64,000 bases of DNA. Source: Nocardiopsis sp. FIRDI 009 (lineage in GTDB: Bacteria; Actinomycetota; Actinomycetes; Streptosporangiales; Streptosporangiaceae). Made by a program: the position numbers and the translations under genes. Location of the stretch: positions 1 to 64,000 of the forward strand of contig NZ_QPNC01000021.1 in assembly GCF_003386285.1 (NCBI RefSeq), given 5' to 3'. The notes below the pieces were generated by a model. That model searched no databases. It had not been told where the DNA came from and saw nothing but the letters and a program-made list of their open reading frames with translations. Below are positions 19,158 to 28,482 of this stretch, one piece after another. Each line of letters opens with the position of its first letter. The first letter of the stretch is position 1.

Positions 19158-22100
19158 ATGCTCGACAACGAGCCCACGAACGGCGCCGAGGGCGCCGCGG
19201 GTACAACTGAAACAACCGACGCCAAGGCGGCGACGCCCCCTCCGGGGGACGGCGAGGTGCGGGTGACCACACCCGCGTCCGCCAAGGGCGCACGCCGCGC
19301 CGCTGGACCACCCCCCGAACCTGACGACACCACCGCCGCCCCCTCCCGGCCGGTGACCACCCTCGCCGGGTCCGGTGAGGTGGGCACGGTCAAGACCGCG
19401 GTGGCCGCCGCCCCGCGCAGGCGCACCGTACGCGCCGCGGGCAGCCCCGCCGAGGAGGCGCCCGCGAGCCGTGAGCGCCCCGCCGCCACGACCGCCGCGA
19501 GGAAGGGCGCCGAGGCCGCCACGGCCGAGGAACCCCGGACCACCGGGCGCAGGACCACCGGGCGCAGGGCCGCCGAGTCCGCCACGCAGACGCAGACGCA
19601 GACGCAGACGCAGGCCCCGGAGCCGGAGGAGACCGAGGCCGCCCCGGTCGAGGAGGCCACCGGCACCGCCGTCTTCCAGTCGCCCCCCGTGCTCTTCCAG
19701 CCGCCGGTCGCCCAGCGGGGCGCGCCCGCGCGGGCCGAGTCGGCCGGAGCCGGGACGGCGGAGGACGAGGAGGCCGCCGAGGAGACGGGCTCCCGGACCG
19801 AGGAGTCCGCCGAGTCCGCGGAGGCCGCCGACACCTCCGAGGAGCGACCGAGTCGCCGTCGCCGCCGTCGTGGCGGCCGGGGCCGGGGCCGCTCGCGCAC
19901 CGGCGAGGAGGCCGGCGGCGAGCCCCAGGAGACGGCGGAGCGCACGGACGAGGAAGCGCGGGGCGAGGGCGCGAAGGCCGCGGAGGAGACCACCGAGGCC
20001 GCGCCCGAGCAGCCCGCCGCCGCGGAGGAGGGTGAGCGCGGCAGCCGCCGCCGGCGCCGCCGACGCCGCAGGGCCGGCACCGCTGCCGGAACCGCCGTCG
20101 ACACCACCACCGACGACCCGCCCAACACCGTGGTCAAGGTGCGCGAGCCGCGCCAGGAGAAGCCGATCGAGGACGAGGTCCAGGCGGTTCGCGGCTCCAC
20201 CCGGCTGGAGGCCAAGAAACAGCGCCGTCGCGAGGGCCGTGAGCAGGGCCGTCGCCGCGCCCCGATCGTCACCGAGTCGGAGTTCCTCGCACGCCGCGAG
20301 TCGGTCAAGCGCGACCTCGTGATCCGTCGCAACGGCGACCGCACCCAGATCGCGGTGCTGGAGGACGACGTCCTCGTCGAGCACTACGTCGACCGGTCCA
20401 CCCACCGCTCCTACGTGGGCAACGTCTACCTGGGCCGCGTGCAGAACGTCCTGCCGTCCATGGAGGCCGCCTTCGTCGACATCGGCAAGGGCCGCAACGC
20501 CGTCCTGTACGCGGGCGAGGTCAACTGGGACTCCTTCGGCCTGGACGGCCAGCCCAAGCGCATCGAGTCGGTCCTCAAGTCGGGCCAGTCGGTCCTGGTG
20601 CAGGTCACCAAGGACCCGATCGCGCACAAGGGCGCCCGGCTGACCAGCCAGATCAGCCTGCCCGGCCGTTACCTGGTGTACGTGCCCGGCGGCTCCATGA
20701 CCGGGATCAGCCGCAAGCTCCCGGACAAGGAGCGCGCGCGCCTCAAGCAGATCCTCAAGAAGGTCATGCCGTCCGGCGCGGGTGTGATCGTGCGCACCGC
20801 CGCGGAGGGGGCCAGCGAGGAGGAGCTGGAGCGCGACATCTCGCGTCTGGCCAACCAGTGGGAGTCCATCAAGCGCAAGTCGAAGTCGGCGAGCGCCCCG
20901 TCGCTGCTCAACAGCGAGCCCGACCTCACGGTGCGGGTCGTGCGGGACGTGTTCAACGAGGACTTCTCCAGCCTGGTCGTCTCCGGTGAGGAGGCGTGGG
21001 ACACCGTCCACGAGTACGTGGACTACGTGGCGCCCAACCTGTCCGAGCGGCTCTCCCACTGGACCGAGGACCGCGACGTCTTCGCCGCCTACCGGATCGA
21101 CGAGCAGATCAACAAGGCCCTGGAACGCAAGGTGTGGCTGCCCAGCGGCGGGTCGCTGATCATCGAGCGCACCGAGGCCATGACCGTGGTCGACGTCAAC
21201 ACCGGCAAGTTCACCGGTCAGGGCGGCAACCTCGAGGAGACGGTCACCAAGAACAACCTGGAGGCCGCGGAGGAGATCGTCCGCCAGCTCCGGCTGCGCG
21301 ACATCGGCGGCATCATCGTGATCGACTTCATCGACATGGTGCTGGAGTCCAACCGCGACCTCGTGCTGCGCCGCATGCTGGAGTGCCTGTCCAGGGACCG
21401 CACCAAGCACCAGGTGGCCGAGGTCACCTCGCTCGGCCTGGTGCAGATGACCCGCAAGCGGGTCGGTCAGGGGCTCCTGGAGGCCTTCTCGCACTCGTGC
21501 GACCACTGCAACGGCCGCGGCCTGGTGCTGTCCACCGAGCCGGTGGAGGGCAAGGGCGGCAACAGCGGCCGCAAGAAGAAGAAGGGCAAGGCCGAGGCGG
21601 ACCAGCCCTCGGACAAGGTCGAGAAGGCCGACAAGTCCGAGAAGCAGGAGAAGGCGGACAAGCAGGACAAGGCCGATCGGAAGAAGGCCGACCGGGCGGA
21701 GAAGGCGGCGGCTGAGAAGGCCGAGAAAACCGAGGCCGCCGAGGAGCCCGCCGCGCCCGCCGCAGAGGAGGGCGAGGCCGCCGAGAAGCCCGCGAAGCGG
21801 ACCCGGAAGCGGACCACCCGCGCCCGCAAGGCCGCGGAGGAGCCGACCGGGGACGAGGCCGGCGACGGACGGCGAACGGCCGAGGAGGCCGCCGGGGCCG
21901 CGGAGACGGCCGAACCAGCCGCTCCGGAGGCCGCCGAGCCGACCGGGGACGAGCCCGAGGCGCCGGTGAAGAAGACCCGGACCAGGCGGACCACGACGCG
22001 CCGGACCGCCCGGGCGGCGTCCGAGACGCCCGCCGAGGACACGGCCCCGGAGCCGGAGGCACCCGCCGCCGGTACCGAGGACGAGGCGGCGGAACGCCCG

Positions 22101-22166
22101 AAGCGCCGCCGAACCCGGCGCACCAAGGCGGCGGCCACCCCGCCGACCGCGGTGGAGGCCGGTTAG
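19158..22166 (+). CDS. rne: Ribonuclease E/G
   Basis: 1002 residues. The catalytic core sits in the middle: S1 domain around 412-490 (RSYVGNVYLGRVQNVLPSME), the DNase-I-like domain with VVDVNTGKF near 676-684 and IVIDFIDM near 719-726 carrying the metal-binding Asp residues, and a Zn-link Cys pair in SCDHCNGRG near 780. The roughly 350-residue N-terminal and 200-residue C-terminal arms are Ala/Glu/Lys/Arg-rich and disordered, with Arg clusters (SRRRRRR) likely to bind RNA, as in actinobacterial RNase E. A hexanucleotide repeat encodes QTQTQTQTQ at about 143-151. Confidence 0.93.
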   Translation: MLDNEPTNGAEGAAGTTETTDAKAATPPPGDGEVRVTTPASAKGARRAAGPPPEPDDTTAAPSRPVTTLAGSGEVGTVKTAVAAAPRRRTVRAAGSPAEEAPASRERPAATTAARKGAEAATAEEPRTTGRRTTGRRAAESATQTQTQTQTQAPEPEETEAAPVEEATGTAVFQSPPVLFQPPVAQRGAPARAESAGAGTAEDEEAAEETGSRTEESAESAEAADTSEERPSRRRRRRGGRGRGRSRTGEEAGGEPQETAERTDEEARGEGAKAAEETTEAAPEQPAAAEEGERGSRRRRRRRRRAGTAAGTAVDTTTDDPPNTVVKVREPRQEKPIEDEVQAVRGSTRLEAKKQRRREGREQGRRRAPIVTESEFLARRESVKRDLVIRRNGDRTQIAVLEDDVLVEHYVDRSTHRSYVGNVYLGRVQNVLPSMEAAFVDIGKGRNAVLYAGEVNWDSFGLDGQPKRIESVLKSGQSVLVQVTKDPIAHKGARLTSQISLPGRYLVYVPGGSMTGISRKLPDKERARLKQILKKVMPSGAGVIVRTAAEGASEEELERDISRLANQWESIKRKSKSASAPSLLNSEPDLTVRVVRDVFNEDFSSLVVSGEEAWDTVHEYVDYVAPNLSERLSHWTEDRDVFAAYRIDEQINKALERKVWLPSGGSLIIERTEAMTVVDVNTGKFTGQGGNLEETVTKNNLEAAEEIVRQLRLRDIGGIIVIDFIDMVLESNRDLVLRRMLECLSRDRTKHQVAEVTSLGLVQMTRKRVGQGLLEAFSHSCDHCNGRGLVLSTEPVEGKGGNSGRKKKKGKAEADQPSDKVEKADKSEKQEKADKQDKADRKKADRAEKAAAEKAEKTEAAEEPAAPAAEEGEAAEKPAKRTRKRTTRARKAAEEPTGDEAGDGRRTAEEAAGAAETAEPAAPEAAEPTGDEPEAPVKKTRTRRTTTRRTARAASETPAEDTAPEPEAPAAGTEDEAAERPKRRRTRRTKAAATPPTAVEAG

Positions 22167-22176
22167 ATCACCGGTC

Positions 22177-22216
22177 GCGTCCGTCCCCCGTGGCCCGGGC
22201 CACGGGGGACGGACGC
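22177..22216 (+). terminator. rne terminator
   Basis: A perfect 19-bp inverted repeat (22177-22195 with 22198-22216) and a two-base loop, starting 11 bases after the rne stop. It is the longest perfect stem seen in the window. Confidence 0.8.
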
Positions 22217-22622
22217 GTGCTGTGGATCGCCTGTGCGGTCACCCCCAGGGGGCTGTGGTTCGGGCGACGTGCGGGCCGAAGCGGAGCGGAAGGTCCGAAA
22301 CACACCGGCTGTGCAGCCCCGCGGTGGGGCAGTGGTAATCTGATGGGCGGTGCGTCGGCGCGCTCCGTGTGATCACGCGCCCCGACACCGAAGTGCTCTC
22401 CACGCAGGGTTTGTTTCCCTCAGATCCCCGCGCCCCGCTACAGGCGATCAGTGGATCGTGGAACGAGGCTTCTTCCCACCGCGGTGGGAGCGGCCCCTTC
22501 ACAGCCAGGCCTGGCACAGGCAGGGCTGACCCGGGGGCCCCGCGCGAGCGGGCCTGGACTTCCCCCGGGAATGGTCCCAGTGAGTGCATTATTCGTTGAG
22601 CGAGCAGGAAGAGAGTTACCCG
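22217..22622 (+). promoter_or_regulatory. rplU-rpmA leader and promoter region
   Basis: No gene is evident here. A TAATCT at 22336-22341 may be a -10 box. A short imperfect copy of the dispersed repeat lies at about 22252-22305. The last 200 bases contain short inverted repeats (for example CCACCGCGGTGG near 22479) and could fold as an L21 leader, but I cannot show a specific regulatory structure. Confidence 0.35.
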
Positions 22623-22934
22623 GTGTACGCGATCGTGCGAGCGGGCGGCCGACAGGAGAAGGTGTCCGTCGATGACGTCCTGAACATCGACAGGGTCTCC
22701 GAGGAGGCCGGCGCCACCCTGACCTGGCAGCCCATCCTTGTGGTCGACGGCGACAACGTCATCAGCGAGGCCGACAAGCTGAGCGGGTACACGGTCACCG
22801 CCGAGGTTCTTGGTGAGACCGCCGGCCCCAAGATCAACATCCTGAAGTACAAGAACAAGACCGGTTACAAGAAGCGCATGGGTCACCGCCAGAAGCACAC
22901 CCAGGTGCGCGTCACCGGCATCGCGGCGAAGTAG
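22623..22934 (+). CDS. rplU: 50S ribosomal protein L21
   Basis: 103 residues, the standard length. It begins [16 protein letters not shown] and has the L21 C-terminal [22 protein letters not shown] 22623 was chosen because L21 proteins start at this YAIV; an in-frame ATG at 22584 would add 13 unconserved residues. rpmA follows 13 bases downstream, the conserved L21-L27 pair. Confidence 0.95.
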   Translation: MYAIVRAGGRQEKVSVDDVLNIDRVSEEAGATLTWQPILVVDGDNVISEADKLSGYTVTAEVLGETAGPKINILKYKNKTGYKKRMGHRQKHTQVRVTGIAAK

Positions 22935-22947
22935 GAGGCCTGGAGAG

Positions 22948-23208
22948 ATGGCACACAAGAAGGGCGCTTCGTCCAGCCGTAACGGTCGTGACTCCAACGC
23001 CAAGCGGCTTGGTGTCAAGCGCTTCGGCGGTCAGACCGTTTCGGCCGGCGAGATCCTGATCCGTCAGCGCGGCACCAAGTTCCACCCGGGCGCCAACGTC
23101 GGCCGTGGCGGCGACGACACGCTGTTCGCCCTGGTCGCCGGCGAGGTCAAGTTCGGCAACTACCGCGGCCGCAAGGCCGTGAACATCGTTCCCGCCGCCG
23201 CCGAGTAG
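22948..23208 (+). CDS. rpmA: 50S ribosomal protein L27
   Basis: 86 residues. It starts [20 protein letters not shown] and contains [22 protein letters not shown], typical of L27, whose N-terminus reaches the peptidyl-transferase centre. ATG 22948 follows AGGAGG with a normal spacer. A hairpin terminator follows. Confidence 0.95.
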   Translation: MAHKKGASSSRNGRDSNAKRLGVKRFGGQTVSAGEILIRQRGTKFHPGANVGRGGDDTLFALVAGEVKFGNYRGRKAVNIVPAAAE

Positions 23209-23233
23209 GTCACGCGCGGACGTTGTGGATTTC

Positions 23234-23263
23234 GGGGCGGGCCAGGGAACACTGGCCCGCCCC
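23234..23263 (+). terminator. rplU-rpmA terminator
   Basis: A perfect 12-bp stem (GGGGCGGGCCAG at 23234-23245 with 23252-23263) and a six-base loop between rpmA and obgE. Confidence 0.75.
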
Positions 23264-23340
23264 TCGCGTTGTCACTGGTTGACGCGTGTGGTTCGCGGTC
23301 TCCGTCACCGGACGGGGCCGCACGAGTAACGGGGAGAGCT

Positions 23341-24705
23341 ATGCCTGACTTCGTCGACGAGGCGGTCTTGCACGTCAAGGCCGGGAACGGCGGGCATGGC
23401 TGTGCCTCCGTGCACCGGGAGAAGTTCAAGCCGTTGGGCGGACCGGACGGCGGGAACGGCGGTCGCGGCGGTGACGTCGTCCTCGAGGTCGACGCCCAGA
23501 CGGCCACGCTCCTGGACTACCAGCGCCGACCCCACCGCAGCGCCCAGAACGGCACCCCCGGTCAGGGCGGCCACCGCGCCGGCGCCAACGGCGCCGACCT
23601 CGTGCTCACCGTCCCCGACGGCACCGTGGTCACCCGCATGGACGGCGAGGTCATCGCCGACCTGGTCGGCCACGGGACCCGGCTCGTGCTGGCCAGGGGC
23701 GGTTCCGGCGGGCTGGGCAACGCGGCGCTGGCCTCCAAGAAGCGCAAGGCGCCCGGCTTCGCCCTCAAGGGCGAGGAGGGAGAGTCCTTCGACGTGCGCC
23801 TGGAGATGAAGACCATCGCCGACGTCGGCCTGGTGGGCTTCCCCAGCGCGGGCAAGTCGTCGCTCATCGCCGCCCTGTCCGCGGCGCGCCCCAAGATCGC
23901 CGACTACCCCTTCACCACCCTCATCCCCAACCTCGGCGTGGTCGAGGCGGGCGCCGTCCAGTACGTGATCGCCGACGTGCCCGGCCTCATCCCCGGGGCC
24001 AGTGACGGCAAGGGCCTGGGCCTGGAGTTCCTGCGCCACATCGAGCGCTGTTCCACGCTGTTGCACGTGCTCGACTGCGCGACCTACGAGTCCGGCCGCG
24101 ACCCGATCAGCGACCTGGAGGCCCTGGAGGCCGAGTTGGCCGCCTACGGTGAGCGCACCGGCGTCGACCTGTCCGACCGGCCGCGCATCGTCGCCCTGAA
24201 CAAGGTGGACGTGCCCGAGGCCCGTGAACTCGCCGAGCTGGTCACCCCGATGCTGGTCGAGCGCGGGTACCGCGTCCTGGAGGTCTCCGCCGCCTCCCGT
24301 GAGGGTCTGCGCGAACTGTCCTTCGCCCTGGGCGAGCAGGTGGCCGCGGCGCGCGAGGCCGCGCCCGCCGCCGAGCCCACCCGGATCGTGATCCGCCCGA
24401 AGATGATCGGCGACACCCCGTTCGAGGTCGTTCCGCTGGGGGACAACGCCTTCCGCGTGCGCGGCGACAAGCCCGCCCGCTGGGTGCGCCAGACCGACTT
24501 CTCCAACGACGAGGCCGTCGGCTACCTGGCCGAGCGGCTCAACCGCCTCGGCATCGAGGAGGAGCTGGCCAAGGCCGGCGCCACCGAGGGCGCCGAGGTG
24601 CACATCGGCACCGAGGAGGACTCCGTGGTCTTCGACTGGGACCCGTCGACCGACGCCGAGGCCGTCCCGTCCGGCCCGCGCGGCACCGACGCCCGGCTGG
24701 GCTGA
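23341..24705 (+). CDS. obgE: Obg family GTPase
   Basis: 454 residues in three domains. The Gly-rich Obg domain is at 1-160 ([23 protein letters not shown] region), the GTPase at about 161-340 with P-loop GFPSAGKSS near 166 and DVPGLIPGA as G3, and the C-terminal OCT domain at about 345-425. It acts in late 50S assembly and stress control. ATG 23341 follows GGGGAG. The L21-L27-Obg order is widely conserved. Confidence 0.95.
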   Translation: MPDFVDEAVLHVKAGNGGHGCASVHREKFKPLGGPDGGNGGRGGDVVLEVDAQTATLLDYQRRPHRSAQNGTPGQGGHRAGANGADLVLTVPDGTVVTRMDGEVIADLVGHGTRLVLARGGSGGLGNAALASKKRKAPGFALKGEEGESFDVRLEMKTIADVGLVGFPSAGKSSLIAALSAARPKIADYPFTTLIPNLGVVEAGAVQYVIADVPGLIPGASDGKGLGLEFLRHIERCSTLLHVLDCATYESGRDPISDLEALEAELAAYGERTGVDLSDRPRIVALNKVDVPEARELAELVTPMLVERGYRVLEVSAASREGLRELSFALGEQVAAAREAAPAAEPTRIVIRPKMIGDTPFEVVPLGDNAFRVRGDKPARWVRQTDFSNDEAVGYLAERLNRLGIEEELAKAGATEGAEVHIGTEEDSVVFDWDPSTDAEAVPSGPRGTDARLG

Positions 24706-24801
24706 CCCGCGCGGGGACACCGCTCCACACCAGCCGGACCCACACTCAGGTACGCGCACGGCGACCGGACCCGGAGCCGTGCCACGGATGGAAAGCCCCC
24801 G

Positions 24802-25959
24802 GTGGACAGCGTGAGAACCGAACAGATCGACGCACTCGAGGTCGCGGGCCGCGAGGCGGTGGCGACCGCCCGACGGGTCGTGGTCAAGGTGGGGTCGTCG
24901 TCGCTGACGACGCCCCAGGGCCGGATCGACTCCGGCCGGATCCGCGACCTCGTCGAGGTCCTGGCCACCCGTCGTGCGCTCGGCCAGGAGGTCATCCTGG
25001 TCTCCTCCGGCGCCGTCGCGGCCGGGATGACCCCTCTCGGGCTGACCCGGCGCCCGCGCGACCTGGCCTCACAGCAGGCGGCGGCCAGCGTCGGTCAGGG
25101 GTTGCTGCTCGCCTCCTACACCGCCGAGCTGGCCGGGCACGGTCTCAACGCCGCCCAGGTCCTGCTCACGGTGGAGGACATGATGCGGCGGGTGCAGCAC
25201 CGCAACGCGCAGCGCACGCTGCGTCGCCTGCTGGACATCGGGGCGGTGCCGATCGTCAACGAGAACGACACCGTGGCCACCCACGAGATCCGGTTCGGCG
25301 ACAACGACCGCCTCGCCGCACTCGTCGCCCACCTCATGCGCGCCGACGCGCTCATCCTGCTCTCCGACGTGGACGCCCTGTACGACGGCGACCCCTCCGA
25401 CCCGTCCACCTCCGTGGTCGACCTCGTGCGCGGCCCGGAGGACCTGGACGGGATCGACATCGGTACCGCGGGCAAACGGGGCGTGGGCACCGGCGGCATG
25501 GTGACGAAGGTGGAGTCGGCGCGCATCGCCACCGAGGCGGGGGTGCAGACGGTGCTGACCTCGGCCGCCAACGCGCGCGCCGCCCTGGCCGGGGAACGGG
25601 TGGGCACCCTCTTCGCCCCGGCCGAGGGCCGCCGTCCCTCGACCCGTCAGCTGTGGCTCGCCCACGCGACCGCCGGCCGGGGCAGCCTGGTCCTGGACCC
25701 GGGGGCGGTGGTGGCGGTCGTGAGCGAGAAGGCCTCGCTGCTGCCCGCGGGCGTGGTCAAGGTCCTGGGCGACTTCAGCGCGGGGGACCCCGTGGACCTG
25801 CGCGACGAGCGCGGCACCGTGGTCGCGCGGGGGCTGGTCAATTACGACGCCTCCGAGGTCCCCGACATGATGGGCCGGTCCACGCGGTGGCTGGCCCGGG
25901 AGATGGGGCCCTCCTACGAACGCGAACTGGTGCACCGCGACGACCTCGTGGTCCTGTGA
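24802..25959 (+). CDS. proB: Glutamate 5-kinase
   Basis: 385 residues, catalysing the first step of proline synthesis. The amino-acid-kinase domain starts RRVVVKVGSSSLTT near 28-41. ILVSSGAVAAGM, IVNENDTVATHEIRFGDNDRLAA and GVGTGGMVTKVESA bind ATP and glutamate. A PUA domain fills about 290-370. Start is GTG 24802; GTG 24811 is an alternative. The partner proA is not adjacent but lies about 18 kb downstream. The stop overlaps the next gene as GTGA. Confidence 0.93.
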   Translation: MDSVRTEQIDALEVAGREAVATARRVVVKVGSSSLTTPQGRIDSGRIRDLVEVLATRRALGQEVILVSSGAVAAGMTPLGLTRRPRDLASQQAAASVGQGLLLASYTAELAGHGLNAAQVLLTVEDMMRRVQHRNAQRTLRRLLDIGAVPIVNENDTVATHEIRFGDNDRLAALVAHLMRADALILLSDVDALYDGDPSDPSTSVVDLVRGPEDLDGIDIGTAGKRGVGTGGMVTKVESARIATEAGVQTVLTSAANARAALAGERVGTLFAPAEGRRPSTRQLWLAHATAGRGSLVLDPGAVVAVVSEKASLLPAGVVKVLGDFSAGDPVDLRDERGTVVARGLVNYDASEVPDMMGRSTRWLAREMGPSYERELVHRDDLVVL

Positions 25960-26762
25960 CCCGGGGCGCCGCCGGCGGGGCTCTCGCCCTGACCGTCCTG
26001 TGCGCCGGATGTTCGGCGGGCGGGGCCGACGAGGTTCGGCTTCCGCCCGCCGGAGCGTTCGACTACCAGCTCGGCGGCGCCTACGAGCCCGCCCCGGGGG
26101 TGGTGACCGTGGTACGCGACGCCACGGCCGAGCCCGTCGCGGACCTGTACTCGGTCTGTTACGTCAACGGGTTCCAGACCCAGCCGCAGGAGCGGGAACG
26201 GTGGGTGGCCGAGCACCCGGACCTGCTGCTGCGCGACGCGGACGGCGAGTTCGTCGTCGACCCCGACTGGCCGGACGAGATCCTGCTGGACGTGTCCACC
26301 GGGGAACGCAGGGAGGGGATCGCCGAGCTCGTCGGCGCGACCGTGCGCGAGTGCGCCGAGCGGGGGTTCGACGCCGTGGAGTTCGACAACCTCGACTCCC
26401 ACACCCGCTCCGGTGGCGCGTTCACGGCCGACGACGCCCTCGCGCTCGCCGCCGACCTCGCCGAGACGGCGCACGGGCACGGTATGGCCGTCGCGCAGAA
26501 GAACGCCGCCGAACTCGCGGGGCGGGCCCGGCGGGAGGCCGGGTTCGACCTCGCGGTCGCCGAGGAGTGCGCGGCCTTCGACGAGTGCGCCGCCTACACG
26601 GCCGTCTACGGTGACGCGGTGCTCGCCGTCGAGTACCCCGACACCCTCGACGTCCCCTTCGCGGACGTGTGCGCCGACCCGGACACCCCCGCCAGCGTGA
26701 TCCTGCGCGACCGCGACCTGGTCGCCCCGGACGGGGCCGGGTACCTCTTCGACACCTGCTGA
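25956..26762 (+). CDS. GH114-like lipoprotein, possible endo-alpha-1,4-polygalactosaminidase family
   Basis: 268 residues. GTG 25956 overlaps the proB stop (GTGA), so its translation is coupled. A short signal ends VLCAGC, an imperfect lipobox, suggesting a lipid-anchored surface protein. The mature part is a TIM-barrel-like domain with FDYQLGGAY, the strand VDLYSVCYVNGF, DWPDEILLDVS, FDAVEFDNLD (acid residues at the expected catalytic place) and AVEYPD, which match the GH114/TM1410 family. Substrate is unproven. Coupling of a secreted glycosidase to proB is odd. Confidence 0.65.
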   Translation: MTRGAAGGALALTVLCAGCSAGGADEVRLPPAGAFDYQLGGAYEPAPGVVTVVRDATAEPVADLYSVCYVNGFQTQPQERERWVAEHPDLLLRDADGEFVVDPDWPDEILLDVSTGERREGIAELVGATVRECAERGFDAVEFDNLDSHTRSGGAFTADDALALAADLAETAHGHGMAVAQKNAAELAGRARREAGFDLAVAEECAAFDECAAYTAVYGDAVLAVEYPDTLDVPFADVCADPDTPASVILRDRDLVAPDGAGYLFDTC

Positions 26763-26807
26763 CCCGGTCCGCGTGTCGGAGGCGCTCCGCCCGCCCGGGA
26801 CACGGCC

Positions 26808-26813
26808 TAGGAT
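26808..26813 (+). promoter_or_regulatory. -10 box of a leaderless MazF-like gene
   Basis: TAGGAT ends six bases before the next GTG start codon, so the transcript would begin at or very near the initiation codon. No Shine-Dalgarno is present, consistent with leaderless translation. Confidence 0.4.
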
Positions 26814-26819
26814 GCCCAC

Positions 26820-27266
26820 GTGAGTGAACACACAGCGCGCGGGCGAGACCCGCACCCCCAGCGCGGCCGGGTCCGCGAGATCCCCACCGAGCAGAACGCG
26901 ACCCGGATCGCCTACGCCCCCGAACGCGACGGCCTGGCCGACGCGGGCGAGATCGTGTGGACGTGGGTTCCCTACGAGGAGGACCCCGCCCAGGGCAAGG
27001 ACCGGCCGATGCTCGTTGTGGGGCGCAGGGACGGTCGGCTGCACGGTCTCATGCTCTCGTCCCAGAGCCCCGAGAGCTGGGAGAGCCAGGACTGGCTGCC
27101 CCTCGGCAGCGGACCGTGGGACCGCGAGGGCCGGGACTCCCACGTCCGGGTGGACCGCCTCTTCGAGTTCGAGGAGGACGGCATCCGCCGGGAGGCCGCG
27201 GTCCTGGACGAGGAGCGGTTCTGGCTGGTCGCGGACGTGCTGCGGGGACGGTACGGCTGGAGCTGA
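26820..27266 (+). CDS. MazF/PemK-like toxin-fold protein
   Basis: 148 residues. GEIVWTWVPYEEDPAQGKDRPMLVVGRR at about 42-69 matches the MazF/PemK SH3-like core, in which GDIVW and KxRPxLVV are hallmarks. Classic MazF are RNA endonucleases paired with an antitoxin; here no small antitoxin gene lies on either side. It may therefore be an orphan with another role, or be controlled by an unlinked antitoxin. Start GTG 26820 is probably leaderless. Confidence 0.65.
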   Translation: MSEHTARGRDPHPQRGRVREIPTEQNATRIAYAPERDGLADAGEIVWTWVPYEEDPAQGKDRPMLVVGRRDGRLHGLMLSSQSPESWESQDWLPLGSGPWDREGRDSHVRVDRLFEFEEDGIRREAAVLDEERFWLVADVLRGRYGWS

Positions 27267-27284
27267 CCGGGGCGGGTCGCGTGA

Positions 27285-27329
27285 GGCCCCCGAGGGCGCC
27301 GACGGCCAAGACCGGCGTCCTCGGGGGCC
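27285..27329. terminator. Bidirectional terminator, MazF-like / cyclase genes
   Basis: A perfect 11-bp stem, GGCCCCCGAGG at 27285-27295 and its complement at 27319-27329, between convergent genes. The 23-base loop region can pair further. Confidence 0.6.
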
Positions 27330-27351
27330 GAGTGCCAGGGGAGCGGTTCGG

Positions 27352-28314
27352 TCAGCGGACGGCCATCAGGCGGGTGGGACCGCCGGTGCCGCCCTGGGTC
27401 TTGAGGACGCCGACGACGGCGATGGCGCCGCAGTCGGGGGCCTGGTCCATGTTCGCGGTGATCTCCAGGCCGTACTTGTTCGCGCCCAGGGTCAGGATGT
27501 GGGCCTGGGGGTCGGAGACGGACAGGGGGCCCGGGTCCAGGCTCGGGGTGTCCACCGCGATACCGGCGATGTCGCGGTGGTTCAGCAGCCAGGCGCACGC
27601 CTCCGCGCTGAATCCGGGGAAATGGGGGATCCCCTCGCTGTCCCGGTTCAGCATGTCGGCCGCGCCGTTGAGCACGCGCCGGGTCCAACCGGAGTCCATG
27701 GCGACGAGGGCGCGTCGGGGGATGCGTCCGTAGCGCCGCTCCCAGCGGCGCAGGTCCCGCACGGTGACCTCGGCGTCCAGGTCCCTCTCGGCGCGGTCGA
27801 CGATGCGGATCACCACCAGGGGGCAGACCAGGTTCGCCGGGTCGAGCTGGTCGGTGCGCAGGGCGTCGTCGTTGTCGTAGAAGTGCCAGGGGGCGTCCAT
27901 GTGGGTCCCCGTGTGCTCGTCGATCTCCAGCTTGAGCGCGTTGTAGCCGTCGTCGTCCACCCGCGCGGTCTGGAAGATGTTGGGCTCCAGGACGAAGGGC
28001 GAGTAGACGGGGAAGTCGGTGTGGATGGCGTGGCTGAGGTCGAGGACCCGCAGGCGGGAGGCGGAGACACCGTTGATGGCCTGGGCGTAGGCGGGATCGC
28101 TGTTGGCGACCCCCAGGGCGCCGATGCCGGTGAGGAGCGCTCCCACGGCCGCGGAGCCCGTGAGCATCCGGCGTCGGCCCACACCCGTGCCGGTGGGCGG
28201 TGCGGTGACCGAGGGGGCGGGGGTCGTCGTTGCGGGCGCCGTCATCGTCGCGGTGTCGGCGTTGTCCTCGGCGAGACTGCTCTGGGCGTTGCGGATCAGC
28301 TCGGGTCCACACAT
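27352..28314 (-). CDS. Tat-exported cyclase-family (kynurenine formamidase-like) hydrolase
   Basis: 320 residues. A long 45-residue N-region precedes a twin-arginine signal (GRRRMLTG at about 46-53, cut near DPAYA at 77). The mature domain shows the cyclase/KynB signature: LSHAIHTDFPVY at 93-104 and the metal-binding HTGTHMDAPWHF at 134-145. This zinc-dependent family hydrolyses amides or closes/opens rings, including N-formylkynurenine and polyketide substrates. Export is unusual for it. RBS AAGAGG lies seven bases before ATG 28314. The gene is divergent from an aldo/keto reductase and opens the accessory island. Confidence 0.78.
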   Translation of the reverse strand: MCGPELIRNAQSSLAEDNADTATMTAPATTTPAPSVTAPPTGTGVGRRRMLTGSAAVGALLTGIGALGVANSDPAYAQAINGVSASRLRVLDLSHAIHTDFPVYSPFVLEPNIFQTARVDDDGYNALKLEIDEHTGTHMDAPWHFYDNDDALRTDQLDPANLVCPLVVIRIVDRAERDLDAEVTVRDLRRWERRYGRIPRRALVAMDSGWTRRVLNGAADMLNRDSEGIPHFPGFSAEACAWLLNHRDIAGIAVDTPSLDPGPLSVSDPQAHILTLGANKYGLEITANMDQAPDCGAIAVVGVLKTQGGTGGPTRLMAVR

Positions 28315-28354
28315 GGGGGCACCTCTTCCAGGTCGGTGGGTGTGCGGGTCCCGA

Positions 28355-28411
28355 TAAGTATACGTATTCTTATAATCGAAGGAACCCTGATGGTGGATTG
28401 ATTTCGATCAA
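28355..28411. promoter_or_regulatory. AT-rich divergent promoter/operator
   Basis: An unusually AT-rich patch lies between the cyclase and aldo/keto reductase genes. It contains TATACGTATTCTTATAA near 28360 and the inverted repeat TTGAT-TTCG-ATCAA (28398-28411). It is a good candidate for both promoters and a dimeric regulator site; no regulator can be assigned. Confidence 0.45.
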
Positions 28412-28482
28412 ATATCTGGTCTCATGTGAGAGACTGGGATCTGATGCTCGGACGCACCGACACGACCGATGGGAGTACGCGA

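Noticed and set aside
19586..19613. Tandem GCAGAC units as a possible CRISPR-like or mobile repeat
   Set aside because: It is a short in-frame microsatellite within rne without spacers. No CRISPR array was seen anywhere in the window.
18882..21506. A minus-strand open frame of over 850 codons opposite rne
   Set aside because: Low-complexity Leu/Gly/Ala/Arg translation with no domain, antisense to a recognisable RNase E. Long antisense frames are expected in GC-rich genes.
22584..22622. L21 starting at ATG 22584
   Set aside because: L21 proteins begin at the [10 protein letters not shown] segment; the extra 13 residues have no counterpart in the family.
26820..27266. A complete type II toxin-antitoxin module
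   Set aside because: Only the toxin-fold gene is present. Neighbouring frames contain no small DNA-binding antitoxin.
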